This document shows, piece by piece, positions 49,650 through 62,386 of a stretch of DNA of 64,000 nt (its first letter is position 1; every line of letters begins with the position of its first letter). This DNA is from Cymbidium sinense. Lineage: Eukaryota > Streptophyta > Magnoliopsida > Asparagales > Orchidaceae. Below the pieces are notes generated by a model. The model did no database searches and had not been told where the DNA came from. It saw nothing but the letters and a program-made list of their open reading frames with translations. Where the stretch lies: positions 213,026,982 to 213,090,981 of the forward strand of contig CM038215.1 of NCBI GenBank assembly GCA_021442155.1, read 5' to 3'. A program made the position numbers and the translations under genes.

Positions 49650-52600
49650 CCTGGAGGGCTTCTTGATCATTCCAATGACTTATTTTCCCTTATCTTGAGG
49701 TGCTACCTAGGAGGTAGAACCTTGCCACTATGAGGTTAACTTGGTGACTTTGGAGTTAGTGGAAGATTCTACCACTTCAGTTCCTACAGCTTCTCAGGAC
49801 CCTCAATCGATGATTCCAAGTCTATCTCAAGAGGTGAACATATTATTCAAGGAAAGTCCATCTGAATCAAAGAGGATGATCAGTTGTTATAATTATTAGA
49901 CTTGAAGAGTTTTCTAAGAGTAGAATCAGATAACCCATCAAGTGACACAATGTAATTCAAACTAGCTTTATTCTTTAATTTCTTAGATTTAGAAGGAGGT
50001 ACATAGTAAAAGCTATTAAAGTAAGTGAGGTGAGGGATTGATGCCCTCATCAGATACAGATGTATACTAGAAGAAGAGCTAGTTAGAATGTCTGAAGTAG
50101 TAGCTGATGGTGGAATGGAGGGGTTGGGCTGGGTGGTTGTTGCTTGGCTATCCAGGAAGTATGGCTCTTTCTTCTTGAGCTCCCTTTTCCCTAAGTTATC
50201 TTTGGCAACTTTGAACCTTCCTTGATGTTGGAGGTTTTGAGCTGCCTCAGCACCTAAAGGAAAGTTTCTTGATTTTGAAATAATCTTTTTAGAGGTTGGG
50301 ATAAGAGATATCCCAACCTTCTTTTATTTTGAGAGGATCCCATGTATCCCCAAGGATTACCCTAATAGAACTGGATGGTTGTTACACTAGATATTCCTTA
50401 GGGATAACTATAGTTCCTGACTTGTAGCTATGCTCAAGCCAATCCTTAAATGTAAAATAATCCTCCAAAATATGGCCTAGCATGTGGTGGTAGGGGCAAA
50501 GTTAGGATCATTACTCGCCACTTCCTCTCAGATAGGCTTGTAGCTAAAAATCAGTTTCTTTAAGAGGTTCTTAAAGATTTTCTTGACTACCTCCTCTTAA
50601 ATGAATAAGGTTTATTTAGTTTATCCAAAGAGTAGGTGGATGATAGCTACAGGCGGTATGTGTCATTCTTTGTGAGTATGGTTGAGGAGAGGGCCATGGA
50701 GCTCTTGTGTGGTGGGTGGGATGTGGTGGTAAAGGAGGTGGAAGTGATGCTATGGAGCTCGGTCTCTCTGATCCCTTGGTTGCTTCCCTTGTCCATCTAC
50801 TACCAGCTTCTTTTCATAAACTTCTATGGCTTTGGCTTTGATGGTGATCTTGAAAAGGAACTATTTGGCCTCCTTGTAGGCTAGCCTTGTTGATTAGCTT
50901 CTCAAATGTCTTGATGGTAAAACCTTTAAGCATGAAGCAGGCCATGAATATTCTTTAGTAAAATTTCAATAGCATGTTATTAGAAGCATTGTGGTTCATT
51001 TCATGCTTAAATTACCATCTAAGAATATAATCAATGAGGGACTCACAGGGGTGTTGTGCCACAACAAGATTGCGTTACCCTTTGAGCTCCACAAACCTCT
51101 TAATAAGAGTTGCTCCAACTCAAAAGTCTTCTTGAATTGGGGAGTTTAGCATATCAAAGGCTATATAAGGCTGGACAAGAGATGGAATAATAATGCATTG
51201 CTATCACCATTGACAAGTGCCGTGTGCTATATGCTAGCAGGGTTCACGCCATCAAAACTCTTGAAAGAAGGAGGCACAAAACCCTTAGGATATTGGATAG
51301 CATCAAATTCCTAGGTAGGGTCTACCTGAATTGATGAACCACCGGCTTGCTAGTGCTTCTCTCACTTATTGTTCAACCATGAGTTTGATATCTTTTCTTG
51401 TATGGAGGTATCCACTACCTTCTATACAAGCTAGTGCTATCTGGGAGGTGAACTCTTGGGTTGATCCAAGAAGTGCTTGAACTACTGTGTAAATCTTGAA
51501 GCCTCTTCCCCATCTCAATCTTTCATCTTTTCTATTTTGTTGAAGGAGGTGTTGTTGGGTGAATGGGTATCATCTCTTGAACACCTTCCAAACTCTGATC
51601 TAAAGGAGGGAACCTGGTATCAACCATATGCACCTCTAGTCTTCCAACAATCATCTTCATTGGGATCCTTCTCTTCTTCCTAGGTCACCAGTCATACCCT
51701 AGATTTCCTTCTTCTTGATATCTTGTGCTACGATATCATCCAGGAGTGGTCCAACTGTGTGCACAAATGCTCGTGGTGGTGGTGGGATCATGCTCATGAA
51801 TAGAACATCTAAATCCCACTGGAGAGCTAACGAGGCTATGCTCACTAGAAGAAATATGCTCATGGATCACTACTAGTGGAGTACTAGGGGATCTCATGGA
51901 CAATAGAATTATGTCCTTCTCCCTCTACTGTTGCTACATCTATGATCTACTGAGGTGGTGGTGGTGATGGCATGACTACGATGCTATGAGGTTGCCACTC
52001 TCTTTTCACCATAACTGAAGTAGGAGGTCAGGGGAGGACCTCACCTCAGATGGTGTAGATGAAATGGGATCTCTTGGCCATTAGATCACTGGGATTTCTT
52101 TTCTGATCTTTGCCTTCATGGCTTTAGATGGAACTGGAAGATGGAACTATTGATGGCGATGGAGTGGAGTGGTGTGGTGGAGAACAGACTCTCTAGGGGC
52201 TCTCCTCCCATGATGGTGGTACTAGTCAATAGAATACTATTAATATGACCGACGTAGGTAGCATGCCGATCGAAATCTATGAGGGGAGGTTCACCGACAT
52301 TCCTTCACCTCTCTCTAGTAACATGATGATACAGCCTCTCGGCCCTCTCTAGATATGCTCACCTTGAGATGATATCAATAATCAAATTGGGCACCACTTT
52401 GATAAGCCCAACTTGGCATAAATGTCTGGTGAGCATACGACCTCCTCCTATCTCTGGTAGGTGCCTCATACTACTGCAGGTGGAGGTGACATTGTAATCC
52501 TCCTAACATCTTCCTCTCCATCAGATCAGAAAGAGGATGGAACTTGTTCTGTGTGATCAGAGGAGAAACTACCTGGTGACTCTCTTGTAATAAGAGGCGC

Positions 52601-52950
52601 CTCCATCTCCTTGGCAATGCGCATGATGCACATCTTGATCTTATTGTGGCTTAGTTCTCTGGGTGGGAGCGACTAGACCCTATCTCAAAGGTAGGGAGAC
52701 TATCCCTGAAGCAGGTAGCCTTCCCCTTGGAGGAAGCCAAGTGAGTGGGTACTAGCCCATATTGGGGCAGTAATGGGAACAATATTGGCATACTGTAGAA
52801 CCTCCTTTCTTAGTGAGGGAAAATTAGAATCTAAGGCATCTCAACATGGATGATTGGCCACTTAGTCACCATACTCGGTTTGCCCCTCACAAGTGATCTG
52901 CCCCCAATCCTCAAAAGTGTATCAGATGAAAAATCACATTTGGGAGGCTA
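49650..52950 (-). pseudogene. Element C gag and N-terminal region, decayed
   Basis: Matches to A gag are spread along it: the GKVLPPR linker at about 49,720, the VVKKIFKNLLKK and SNDPNF zinc-knuckle region at 50,460-50,620, and the SLIDYILRW capsid motif at about 51,030. The part from 51,700 to 52,950 is rich in GGT/GGA triplets and has no frame I can follow. Plus-strand frames inside it (for example 50,636-50,884) are antisense to gag. Confidence 0.6.
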
Positions 52951-53100
52951 GCCACAAGGCCAAATCCATCCCAAAGGGAAAGTGAACACACATGAGCATC
53001 CATTTACTTGCTTGAACTTGAGAAAAGGCGGTCTGAACTCTTGTTGGAAACAAACTCAAATCATTTTTTTATTTTGATATTCTATTAACTTTTTTGAATT
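52950..53100. other. Junction between gag and leader repeats of C
   Basis: A short AT-rich stretch with no recognised motif. The composition changes sharply at about 53,040, from mixed to T-rich repeat sequence. Confidence 0.5.
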
Positions 53101-54110
53101 TGATTTAGAATTTGAACCCACACTCAACAATTTGAATATGTTAAGTGGGGCTTTGAATTTAGAGAGAGATTTTGAATGAATTGAAGAGATTTTGAGTTTA
53201 GAATCCATTTCAACAACAATTTGTGTATGTTGAAAATGGGTTCAAATATTTTGAAGAGATTTTGATGCTTCCATTGGTTCATATTTGAATTTTATTTTTA
53301 TGTTTGGGGACCCTTTATTTAACAAATTTGAGTATGTTAAAATAAAGGGTCAATTGATTTTTGTTTGGGATTACTCATTTAGCAAATTTGGGTATGCTAA
53401 ATGAGTTGTTTGAAAATAATTTTCTTCTTTTTTTTGTTTCCCATGATGTGAATCATGTGTGAATTTGAAATGGAATCTTTACTTAGCAAATTTTTGTATG
53501 CTAAATAAACCAAATATTTGATTTTTGTTTTGATTTTGAAAATGGATCTTTACTTAGCAAATTTGGGTATGCTAAATAAAGCCAAATGTGTTTGATTTTT
53601 TGATTTTGAAAATGGATCTTTACTTAGCAAATTTGGGTATGCTAAATAAAGTCAAATGTGTTTGATTTTTTTGTTTTGATTTTGAAAAGGATCTTTACTT
53701 AGCAAATTTGGGTATGCTAAATAAAGTCAAATGTGTTTGATTTTTGATTTTGTTTTTTAAATAGGGATATTTACTTAACAAATTTGGGTATGCTAAATAA
53801 AGTTCAAAATGTGTTTGTTTTTTGTGTTTTGATTTTTCAAAAAGAGGATCTTTACTTTAGAAATTTTGGGTATGCTAAATAAAGTCCAAAATATGTTTGA
53901 TTTTTGTGTTTTGATTTTTTTGTTTTGAAAAGGGATCTTTACTTAGCAAATTTGATGCTAAATAAAGTCAAATGTGTTTATTTTTTTTTTGATTTTGAAA
54001 ATGGATCTTTACTTAGCAAATTTGGGTGTATAAATAAAGTTCAAATGTGTTTGATTTTTTTATTTTTATTTTGAAGGGATCAATTTTTTAGATAATTTTT
54101 GTAAATGAAA
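53100..54110. repeat. Leader tandem array, family i (TTAGCA / TGCTAA hairpins)
   Basis: Direct units about 70-78 bp apart (starts near 53,476, 53,547, 53,617, 53,692, 53,769, 53,850, 53,937 and 54,005) share CTTTACTTAGCA, loop AATTTGGGTA, then TGCTAAATAAAG, then a TGTTTGATTTTTG-type spacer. Four earlier, more variable units lie at 53,118, 53,202, 53,311 and 53,373, each with its own stem. The best is ACTCATTTAGCA (53,373-53,384) with TGCTAAATGAGT (53,395-53,406), a perfect 12-bp stem around the same loop. The units touch without unique spacers, so it is not CRISPR-like. Confidence 0.9.
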
Positions 54111-55040
54111 GATCTTATAAATTTGGGTATATTGCATGAAGATATTCATTTCCAAAAATGTTCTTTTACAAGATGATTTTGGATATTATTTGGAATGAGA
54201 TCTTCATTCAATAAATTTGGGTATATCTAATGAGGATGTTCATTTTCAAATATGTGTTTTTGATTTTGATTTTTGAAATGAAATTCATTCAAACAAGTAT
54301 ATTGAATGAGATTTCATTTTATGCTTTTGTAAGATGGTTTTGATTTTATTTGAAATGAAATCTTCATTCAATAAATTTGGATATATTGAATGAGATGTTC
54401 ATTTATGTTTTTTGAAAAGATGGTTTATTTGATTTGAAAATGAAATCTTCATTCAAATAAATTTGGGTATATTGAATGAGGATGTTCATTTTTTCTTTTT
54501 TAAAGATGATTCTGATTTTATTTGTAAATGAAATCTTCATTCAATAAATTTAGGTTTATTGAACGAGGATGTTCATTTCTTCTTTTTGAAAGATGATTTT
54601 GATTTTTTTTTAAAATGAAATCTTCATTCAATAAATTTGGGTATATTGAATGAGGATGTTCATTTTATGCTTTTGAAAGATGATTTTGATTTTATTTGGA
54701 AATTCTTCATTCAATAAATTTGGGTATATTGAATGAGGATGTTCATTTTGATTTTTTTGAAAGATGATTTTGATTTTATTTGAAATGAAATCTTCATTCA
54801 ATAAATTTGGGTATATTGAATGAGGATGTTCATTTGCTTTTGAAAGATGATTTTTTTTTATTTGTTTGGAAATGAAATCTTCATTCAATAAATTTGGGTA
54901 TATTGAATGAGGATGTTCATATGTGCTTTTTGAAAGATGATTTTGATTTTATTTGGAATGAAATCTTCATTCAATAAATTTGGGTATATTGAATGAGGAT
55001 GTTCATATGACTTTTGAAAGATGATTTTGATTTATTTAAG
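54110..55040. repeat. Leader tandem array, family ii (CATTCAATA / TATTGAATG hairpins)
   Basis: About ten direct units have CATTCAATA, loop AATTTGGGTA and TATTGAATG: perfect 9-bp arms in most copies. Starts near 54,361, 54,446, 54,534, 54,621, 54,704, 54,791, 54,878 and 54,964 give spacings of 85, 88, 87, 83, 87, 87 and 86 bp, so the basic unit is about 87 bp. A transitional unit near 54,115 joins it to family i. On the coding strand part of it is open (54,628-54,888), giving a repeated HPHSIYPNLLNEDF-like peptide. Confidence 0.9.
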
Positions 55041-55185
55041 AAAACATATAACAATCATGAAGATTATTAGATGGGTTGAAACTATATGAAAAAATTTTAT
55101 GCAAATATTTTATTATTTGAATTTGAAAGTGTTTTGAAAAGTGATATTTTATGAAGGTTATTTTTTTTATTATGGAATGAACTAC

Positions 55186-55201
55186 CTTACCATATGGTAA
55201 G
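55186..55201. other. Perfect 16-bp palindrome in the leader of C
   Basis: CTTACCATATGGTAAG is fully self-complementary. It is flanked by GAACT on the left (55,178-55,182) and AGTTC on the right (55,204-55,208), giving a longer imperfect dyad. It lies between the hairpin array and the primer-binding site. Confidence 0.85.
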
Positions 55202-55267
55202 AAGTTCAACAAAGTTTTTTAGTTATTTCTTTGGTTAAATTTTTATTTTCACCTATTGGGGAATAGG

Positions 55268-55303
55268 GGTTTTAAGACCTACATGGAGTGAGGTCCTAAA
55301 ACC
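55268..55303. other. 13-bp stem hairpin near the primer-binding site of C
   Basis: GGTTTTAAGACCT (55,268-55,280) pairs with AGGTCCTAAAACC (55,291-55,303) with one mismatch, across a 10-nt loop. The loop length equals that of the array hairpins. Confidence 0.8.
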
Positions 55304-55426
55304 TAAAGGATGTTACTGGCAGCTTAAGAATGAAATAAATGTGCCAGAAAGAAGGATAGTCTTAGATTCATATGAAATATAAATCACTATACTTGGAGAT
55401 GATCATTTACCAAAGATGGAGAGGAA

Positions 55427-55452
55427 CCATCCCATAGTCGAAAAAAAATCGG
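55427..55452 (-). other. Decayed primer-binding site of element C
   Basis: The coding strand, going away from the LTR, reads a T-run then TTCGACTATGGGATGG and GGTTCCTCTC. The position and the shared GAGAGGAACCAT flank correspond to the site at 19,243-19,262 in A. The expected TGGCGACTC-like start is no longer readable after small losses. Confidence 0.4.
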
Positions 55453-58400
55453 TGTTTATTTTCAAACTTGAATTAAAAAATAAAATGTATATGTTGGGAC
55501 ACCACGTATCCAGATATATACTCATTAGGGGTGGTTTTGAGGAATGATGTACCTCAAGAGATAAGTCACCATCCACAATGGACTAATCACTAATAAGGAC
55601 TCCAGGACAATGGGTCTTGAATGTAGAGATCTTTCCCACTTTACATGGAAAAAAAGTAGGTTTATTTTAAATTGGGTTTGTTAAGTTCCTATGGAGGAAG
55701 CCCCATAGATTACATCTTAAGGAATGAGATTTCTTAAGAATACTCTCGATTAAGGTAAATGATCATTATCTCCAAAGATTTCAAAGATAGGACTATAAAA
55801 AAAAGGTTATTTTCAGAAAATCAAGTGAGATTGATCAAAAGGAGGGAGTTATTATTGAAACCAAAGGGAGATGAGTAGGGGATACTGATGATACTAGAAA
55901 ACCTAGTGAGCATCCCAAACTATCCTATGGTTGGGATTTATATGTTTGAGTTGAACTTTTTATTAGAAATCTAGGGCTTATAATTTGACAACACAAGATC
56001 ATGAAAATGCTTAAGGTGAGGATTTATGCTTGTAGCACAAAGGAAAACATCAACCTAATCTAGGAGCTTTGGTGAGGGCAAGCAACATGACCTAAATCTA
56101 AGGTAAAAATGGGTATATGGTTTACCTCCTAAGAGGATAAACCAGGACTTACAAGCTGGGGTGGCCAACTAACTCCTATGATTTTAAATACATGTAGGCA
56201 AGTCTTATGCTTTGTAAGATAGCTAGACTGTTATTTATTTAGAAAGGAGACTAAGTCCTTAAACACACTCCCTAAGAGACTAGATCATGAAGGGTATGAA
56301 TAATGACTTAATCTAATGCAAATTTTGTTAAGTTTTATTTTGATTTTTGGACATTTTTATTTGACAGCTATGGGATTTCATATGCCTAATGCATGAGAAA
56401 TTGATTATGGGCCAAAATCAAAAAGAAGGAGGTGTGTTTCCACCATGGCTCTCAAAGGTCAAGCATTTTCTAGCAAGGTGGAAGCCCTCCATTAGCAAGA
56501 GTGAAGCAATATGATTTTATGCATGATGTGAGACATACAACATCCAACTAAGGGTTGCTAAATCTTTTATTATCTTGATTTATGTCTAGGCTTTAGGTTA
56601 GTTGAGTTGTTTAATTTAATTTTGAGTTGATTAATTGGATAGAAATTTATTTTTCTAAGAGTCTAATCGCATCAGGTTCAACCATCAAGCAATTAAGAAA
56701 CTAGGAAAATCATAACATTGCTACAAACAAACATCAATCAATTTTATAGCAAAAAAGAATAAGAGGATGTGGTACCAACTCAAAAGAAAATGTGGGTAGA
56801 GCTCTACCCTTATACAACCTGATTACAAATGAATAATAATAATAAAAAAAGGAATTCATGTTATGGGGGTCTTCATTCTTCATTTCTTCATTTCTTCTTT
56901 TCTTCATTTCTTTCTTTCTTTATTTGACTTGGGATGTAGTTTGCTCCAAGGCTTCACATGGTACATAAGACATGGTATTATAACCAATGTTCATCCTAAT
57001 TCCCCATAACATTCATTCCAAATATTAATTGCAAGATTCACATTAAAATGGATAAGATAAATCTAACTAAACCTGTAAAAAAGAAATTAGCTAAACATAC
57101 CACACAAGCATTATATGAATAATTTGGACTTAGCACCACACAGTCTAGTCTATTTTGGGTTATGCTTAGGGGTATAAGCAACAACACAAAAAAGTATTTA
57201 TATTTTTTACATACCCAGCACAACCCCACTAGAAAATATGATTAGATCTAACATCATCAGACTATGCATACATCTAACATCCTCTAAAATATTACATCAT
57301 AAACAAAATCGGCATCAAATGCCACTAACATAGAGCTAGAAATGGTGACTTAGCCTAATGTGTGTGCCATTTAAGGCTTGTGTGGCATGTAAACACTTTA
57401 AGGTTGAGATTTTCTAAGTGTGAGGATTTAATTTAGAGGTGGTTTCATTTAAGTGATTTAGTTGATTTGTCAATTTTAGTATGATTTGATTTGGTTTGAA
57501 TGAACCTACACTTAAGTTACTAAATATTGTAAGAAGAAAAGAGAAGAAAACTTCTCTTTCATCCTTACCTTAAGTAATTTGTAAGGTAGATTCATTAATG
57601 ATTTTCTTTAGTGAATGTTTTATTATGTGTTTTAATTAACCCTAAGTTTAGTTTTTATCTAAATAGCCCTAGCCAATAATAAAGGCATCTTAGGATTAAT
57701 TAAGGTGAATTACTATCACATAACACACAACCATTTATTTCTTTTCACCATGTATACCATGCATATGAATAAATCCTAAGCATACCTATACATGCAATAC
57801 AAATTTTAGCATAACTTTGATGATGAATCTTGAGATATATGATTTGAAAATTTGGATATTCCATGATATGCATGTTTTTTATTATGTAAAGATGATTTTC
57901 ATCCATTAACAAAATGTACATTCACATGTATAAAAGACATAAGGGAGTATGCCATTTATTTTCTGGGGTAAGTTAGACCTACTTTTGGGGCTCTAATATA
58001 CCACTTTTCTTAAATACATGTACAAAAGAAATAATGGATGAAGAATCATGCAAAAGATTTTTTGTTTGTTTGATTTGGTTGTATAATTTACATGTGAAGA
58101 TCCTTCTTAAGTCATAACATAAATGCATAGGAATAGATTTAAGCAAGTGTTGTGTTCTTTTCAAATGAACTATACACTTTGCAAATCCATTCAAATCCAT
58201 GTTGAGAAAGAGAAAGAAATAACACATCTTATGCTATAATCATATGCAAGCTTATAAGTATTCATAAGTAGCATCACTTCATTCATAATCTTTGACTTAT
58301 AGGTTTTGAAAATAATTTATGATTTAATAGTCATAATAGCCACTCATATTCTTACTTTAGCCAAAACATACAATTTGACATAAAAGAAAACATTTTATTT

Positions 58401-61400
58401 AACTGATTTTTCAAAAGAGAACAATGCATGATTTCATATGGCAAACAACATTTATCATGCTTGGAAAGAAATAAAGTGATGTAAGCATATGACTTCATTC
58501 ACCATAATTAATTCCTAAAACAATCCTATGAAAATAAGATTATTTAAAGTGAATCAAAATTCTTTAAAGAGATTTTATTTTTTAATTTGATTTGACTTAG
58601 AAAATAGAAAGATTGTTGGTCCTAACCCATTTCCCCATGTGAATTGGTTTAGTTTAATTTTAGAACAATTAGATTGATTTTATATTTTGTTTAGGTTAAG
58701 GTGTGAATTAAATCCATTAATTACACACATACCACTTTAACATAATTAAACAAATAATTATAACATATGATATGCAACTACATGGAATTTAAATCATCAA
58801 TGCACCTAAGAAATAAAGAGGCCTAATACAATTAGTTCACAATTATTGATTAATTAACCTAAACGATTTAATTAAGTACTTTCATAACCATCCTACACAT
58901 GTAGTTTGATTATAATTTTCTTTGAAGTTCTCTTGGGTTATTGAATCAAAGAATCTACCCAAGAATTGGATTAAGTTTAAAATTTGGTTTTGAGTTTGTT
59001 AATTAAGCCATCTAATGAAGTGATTAAATGATTAATCAATTTGCAAATTAATTAAGTCTTTATCCAAGTCAAATGGACTTAGGAGAAAAGATTGGAGAAG
59101 AAATCCTAATCTTATTCCCTAAGTCAATTCATTATTTCAAGATGATTAACAAGTTTAATTAATGAATTTATCATTTAATCTAATTAAATTAATTAGGGAT
59201 GTGATTAGAGATTAATAAACTAATAATAAATTCCAAGAAAATCATAGGAGGCACAAGTCATTCAACTAATTAACCATGGGAAGTTTGGAATTAATTTCTA
59301 AAGTAATTAAGGAGTAATTAGCCTAATTACATTTCTAATAAAACCCAAATTGAGTGAAAGTTACTATTAAAAATCAATTAATTTTAATTTTTTATTATTC
59401 CTCATTGAATTATCTTCAAGATGAACTTGAGTTTGTATTTTTTAGATTTTTCTAGAATTAGTTATAAATTTTGGAAGTTTCATGATTAAAATCAGATTAA
59501 TTAATTAATTAAAACCCAATCCCGCTGCATGTGCGGTAGATTGTGGTTTCACATGGTGTGGTTAATAGGTCGATGGCTTTCTTCACGGGTCATCATCGAT
59601 GGGGACCATGATTAGTCCTGTGGTTTATGCTTAAATTAGAGGAAAATCTAATGTGATTTAATCACAACGTCATCATCACACGAAAGGGGATGTGTGATAT
59701 CTCTTTCGAGTGAGAGGCTTAGGTCATCCTCGATCACTCTGAGCTTGGATGGAGTTCAAACTCACCCCACACCTTTGGGGAGGCACAAGAAAGGTATCCA
59801 ATGGCCAAGTTCTAATGGGATTATAATTCTCTTCATAAAGGACCAAGCAATTTTTATCTTAGGATCGGTTTTGAGCAATACCTCATCGTAGGCTATCACC
59901 AGCGCTTCCAATGGAGGAGGTAGCTTTGTTTAGTAGAGATGAAGCCCTGTTGAAGGTATCAAGCCTTGATTTGAAGTGGATGGATATTGTGATCCCTTCA
60001 ATGGCAATCATTTGGTCAAGTCCTCCTTCTGTGGCTTGGTGACTTGATGAGTGCCTTGATGGTGCTTGCAAATTTGGATTTGATGGAGAATTGAGTGACT
60101 TGGGTGATAATATCCCCTATTTTGGCTGCAAAATCGAGAAGGAGAAAATGGGGAGCTTAGGAATAGCTTGGAAGCTTACCTTGATTCTTATAAATCAATT
60201 TGATGTCTATGGTTTGAGTGGGAATGAGGGGGAGTATATCTGCCCCTCCTTGGATCGAATGGCCGATACTAGTTTTTCCATTTTAGCTCAATTTGATTTT
60301 GATGGTTTGCATTGGACACTCCATGTGATTCATTTAGGTGGAGAGAGGAGGAGAGGGAGTGCCCATGTGCTAGGTGAGTGTAGGTGATCCAAGTGTCCAA
60401 TCATTGGAGTTTGGCCTTGGGTTGGGTCATGGCTGACCCAAGATGATTAGGTCATGTTCATCACCCTCTTTGGTGTCCAAGTGGACCACTAGGAGGATGC
60501 CAAGTAGTCTTGAGAAAGAATATGACCATATTCCAAGTGAATTTGGGCATAGGATTCCCTTCGACCTAGGAACAAAATGGCCATTTGGCCTTGATTTTGA
60601 CTTGGGCAGATTTGAAATGATTCAAAAGTGGGTTGGGCCAAATTTCTAGTGATTTGGAATTAATTTGGTTTCAATTAGTTAAATTTGGCCCATTTAGGTC
60701 AAATTAGGTTAGGTTGACCAATTGGTCAAATTATATCAAACCATGGGTTAGGTCAAGTTCAAATGATCATTTGGAGCCTATGGGTATCATTGGTTTGGTT
60801 TAATTTGGTTTTGGTTCATTTAGGTTCATTTAGGTCAAATGGGTCAAGTTAACCAATTTGATCCATTTGGCCTAATTAGGCTAGGTCATGGGTTGGTTTA
60901 GGCTTGGTTGATAATTTGTACTGTATTGCAGGCTTTGGTTTTAATCAATTTTGGTTTGTTTAATTTCAAGTTGATTTTTACCTTTTAGGTCAAGTTGGGT
61001 TCATGGTCACTTGGGTTAGGTTGGGTCTAGTTGGCCAATTGAAGCTTTTGGTCAAGTTCAACAAGCAATTTAGAATGAATTTGACCCATTGGTTGCAATC
61101 AATTTGGCTTAGATCAAGATTTGACCCATTTTGACTTTTAGGTCAACTTGGGTCAACTTAGGTCAAGTGGCTATTGGGCTTGGTTTTTCAATTGATGGCT
61201 TGGTTAAGTTCAATCATTATTATGAATTGGTTTAGATCAATGGTTTCAATCAATTTGGCATATAGTGGATTTTCTAGTTTAGTTTCATTTAGGTTTAAAT
61301 GTTAACTTAGTCAAAGGTTTGACTTGGTTTGACCCAATTTGAGCGATTGATCATCAAAGGATGATTGTTGCTCAAAATGTGAGGCTTATGTGGGCTTAGT

Positions 61401-62337
61401 TCAATCAAATTTGGTTGGATTAGAATTTGGCTTAAAAAGGTGCTTTAGGTCACTTTGGGTTAAGTGAGCCTAAGTGGATCAATTGGCTTAATCAAGGCTT
61501 GATTCAAGTTTGTTTGAACTCACATATGGACTTATGATTGAAATATAAATCCAATTGCAAGTGATTTGGAGTCAAATGGGTTTTGGTTTATTTGACAATT
61601 TCAAGTTCAAAGGATGAACATGGGTTTGATTTGGGTTAGTTTGATTTTGGTTTGATGATTGAAGTTTATGTTTATATTTGGGTATGTGATTGAAGGAATG
61701 ATTGTTTGAAGAGAAAATTCGAAGGTTTGGATTGATTTGAGAATGGTTTGGCTAAGTTCAAGGATTTGACTTGTAAGAGTATAAGTTAGATTTTGGTTGG
61801 ATTTTGATTTGAGATTTTGAATTTAGTTTTGGTTATTTGAATTTATATTTCATTTATATTTATGAATATAAATGAGAACATAAATGGGTTATGAGAAAAT
61901 CTTTTGAGTTTGGAGTTTGATTATGGATTTGATTTGAGCTAAGTCCATAAGATGAAATCAAAAGGGCTTATAAAATATTTTGGATTTGGAATTGATCATG
62001 GGTTTCAATCATTTGGAATTGATTTATGATTTGCATTTTGGAATTGGTTTATGATTTGAGAAAATTAATTGGGATGGAATTGATATAAGATTTGAATTTG
62101 AATCTTGGTTTGAAAGAAGGAAGCGAGGATTGGGTTCAAGCTATAGGGTAGGCAAGTCCTTCTAATACCCCTAAGGCATAACCTATTCCTATGGCTAACT
62201 CTTTTGAGTCTCTAGGGTTAGGTTAATTGTTCACCTAATCACTAGAAGGGTCTTAAAACTAAGGAACTCTTAGTATCTATAGGAGTCCTATGTCTAAGAT
62301 GAAGAAGTTGAAAGCTCACTCCAAAAGTGAGGTAACA
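55453..62337 (-). mobile_element. 5' LTR of element C, about 6.9 kb
   Basis: It begins TGTTTATTTTCAAACTTG beside the leader and ends AAGTGAGGTAACA, against RNase H/RT DNA of B. Block order is as in the LTR of B. It holds the about 1.05-kb segment (60,287-61,333) missing from the other LTR of C, and the GGTCAA-rich U3 part (60,690-61,450). Frames at 59,694-60,649 are short and not shared in full with other copies. No gene is seen. Confidence 0.85.
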
Positions 62338-62386
62338 ATGTCTTTGTTAAAATTGTGATCTTTCACATGAGGGCATGAATGTGATG

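Larger units (their letters stand above)
37051..62337 (-). mobile_element. Element C: full-length Tat/Ogre-like element nested in B, about 25.3 kb
   Basis: LTRs at 37,051-43,138 and 55,453-62,337 are direct copies with the same TGTTTATTTT start and AACA end. Between them, on the minus strand, lie leader (53.1-55.4 kb), gag, protease, RT, second RNase H, integrase and 3' untranslated repeats. The insertion splits B between its first and second RNase H. I compared the flanks (TGTGA before 37,051; ATGTC after 62,337) and found no clear 5-bp target duplication; either end may have been trimmed. Size and LTR length fit Ogre-type giants. Confidence 0.85.

Noticed and set aside
50636..50884. 82-codon plus-strand frame
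   Set aside because: It is antisense to gag of C, where the minus strand carries the recognised zinc-knuckle and capsid-like text.
54628..54888. 86-codon minus-strand frame made of a repeated peptide, as a gene
   Set aside because: It is open over only three repeat units and the rest of the array has frame-breaking gaps. It is kept only as a rival reading of the array.
53100..55040. CRISPR array
   Set aside because: Repeats touch each other with no unique spacers, the units are related along their whole length, and the DNA is plant.
37046..62342. Target-site duplication of element C
   Set aside because: Flanks TGTGA and ATGTC do not match, and no shift of a few bases gives a convincing 5-bp pair.
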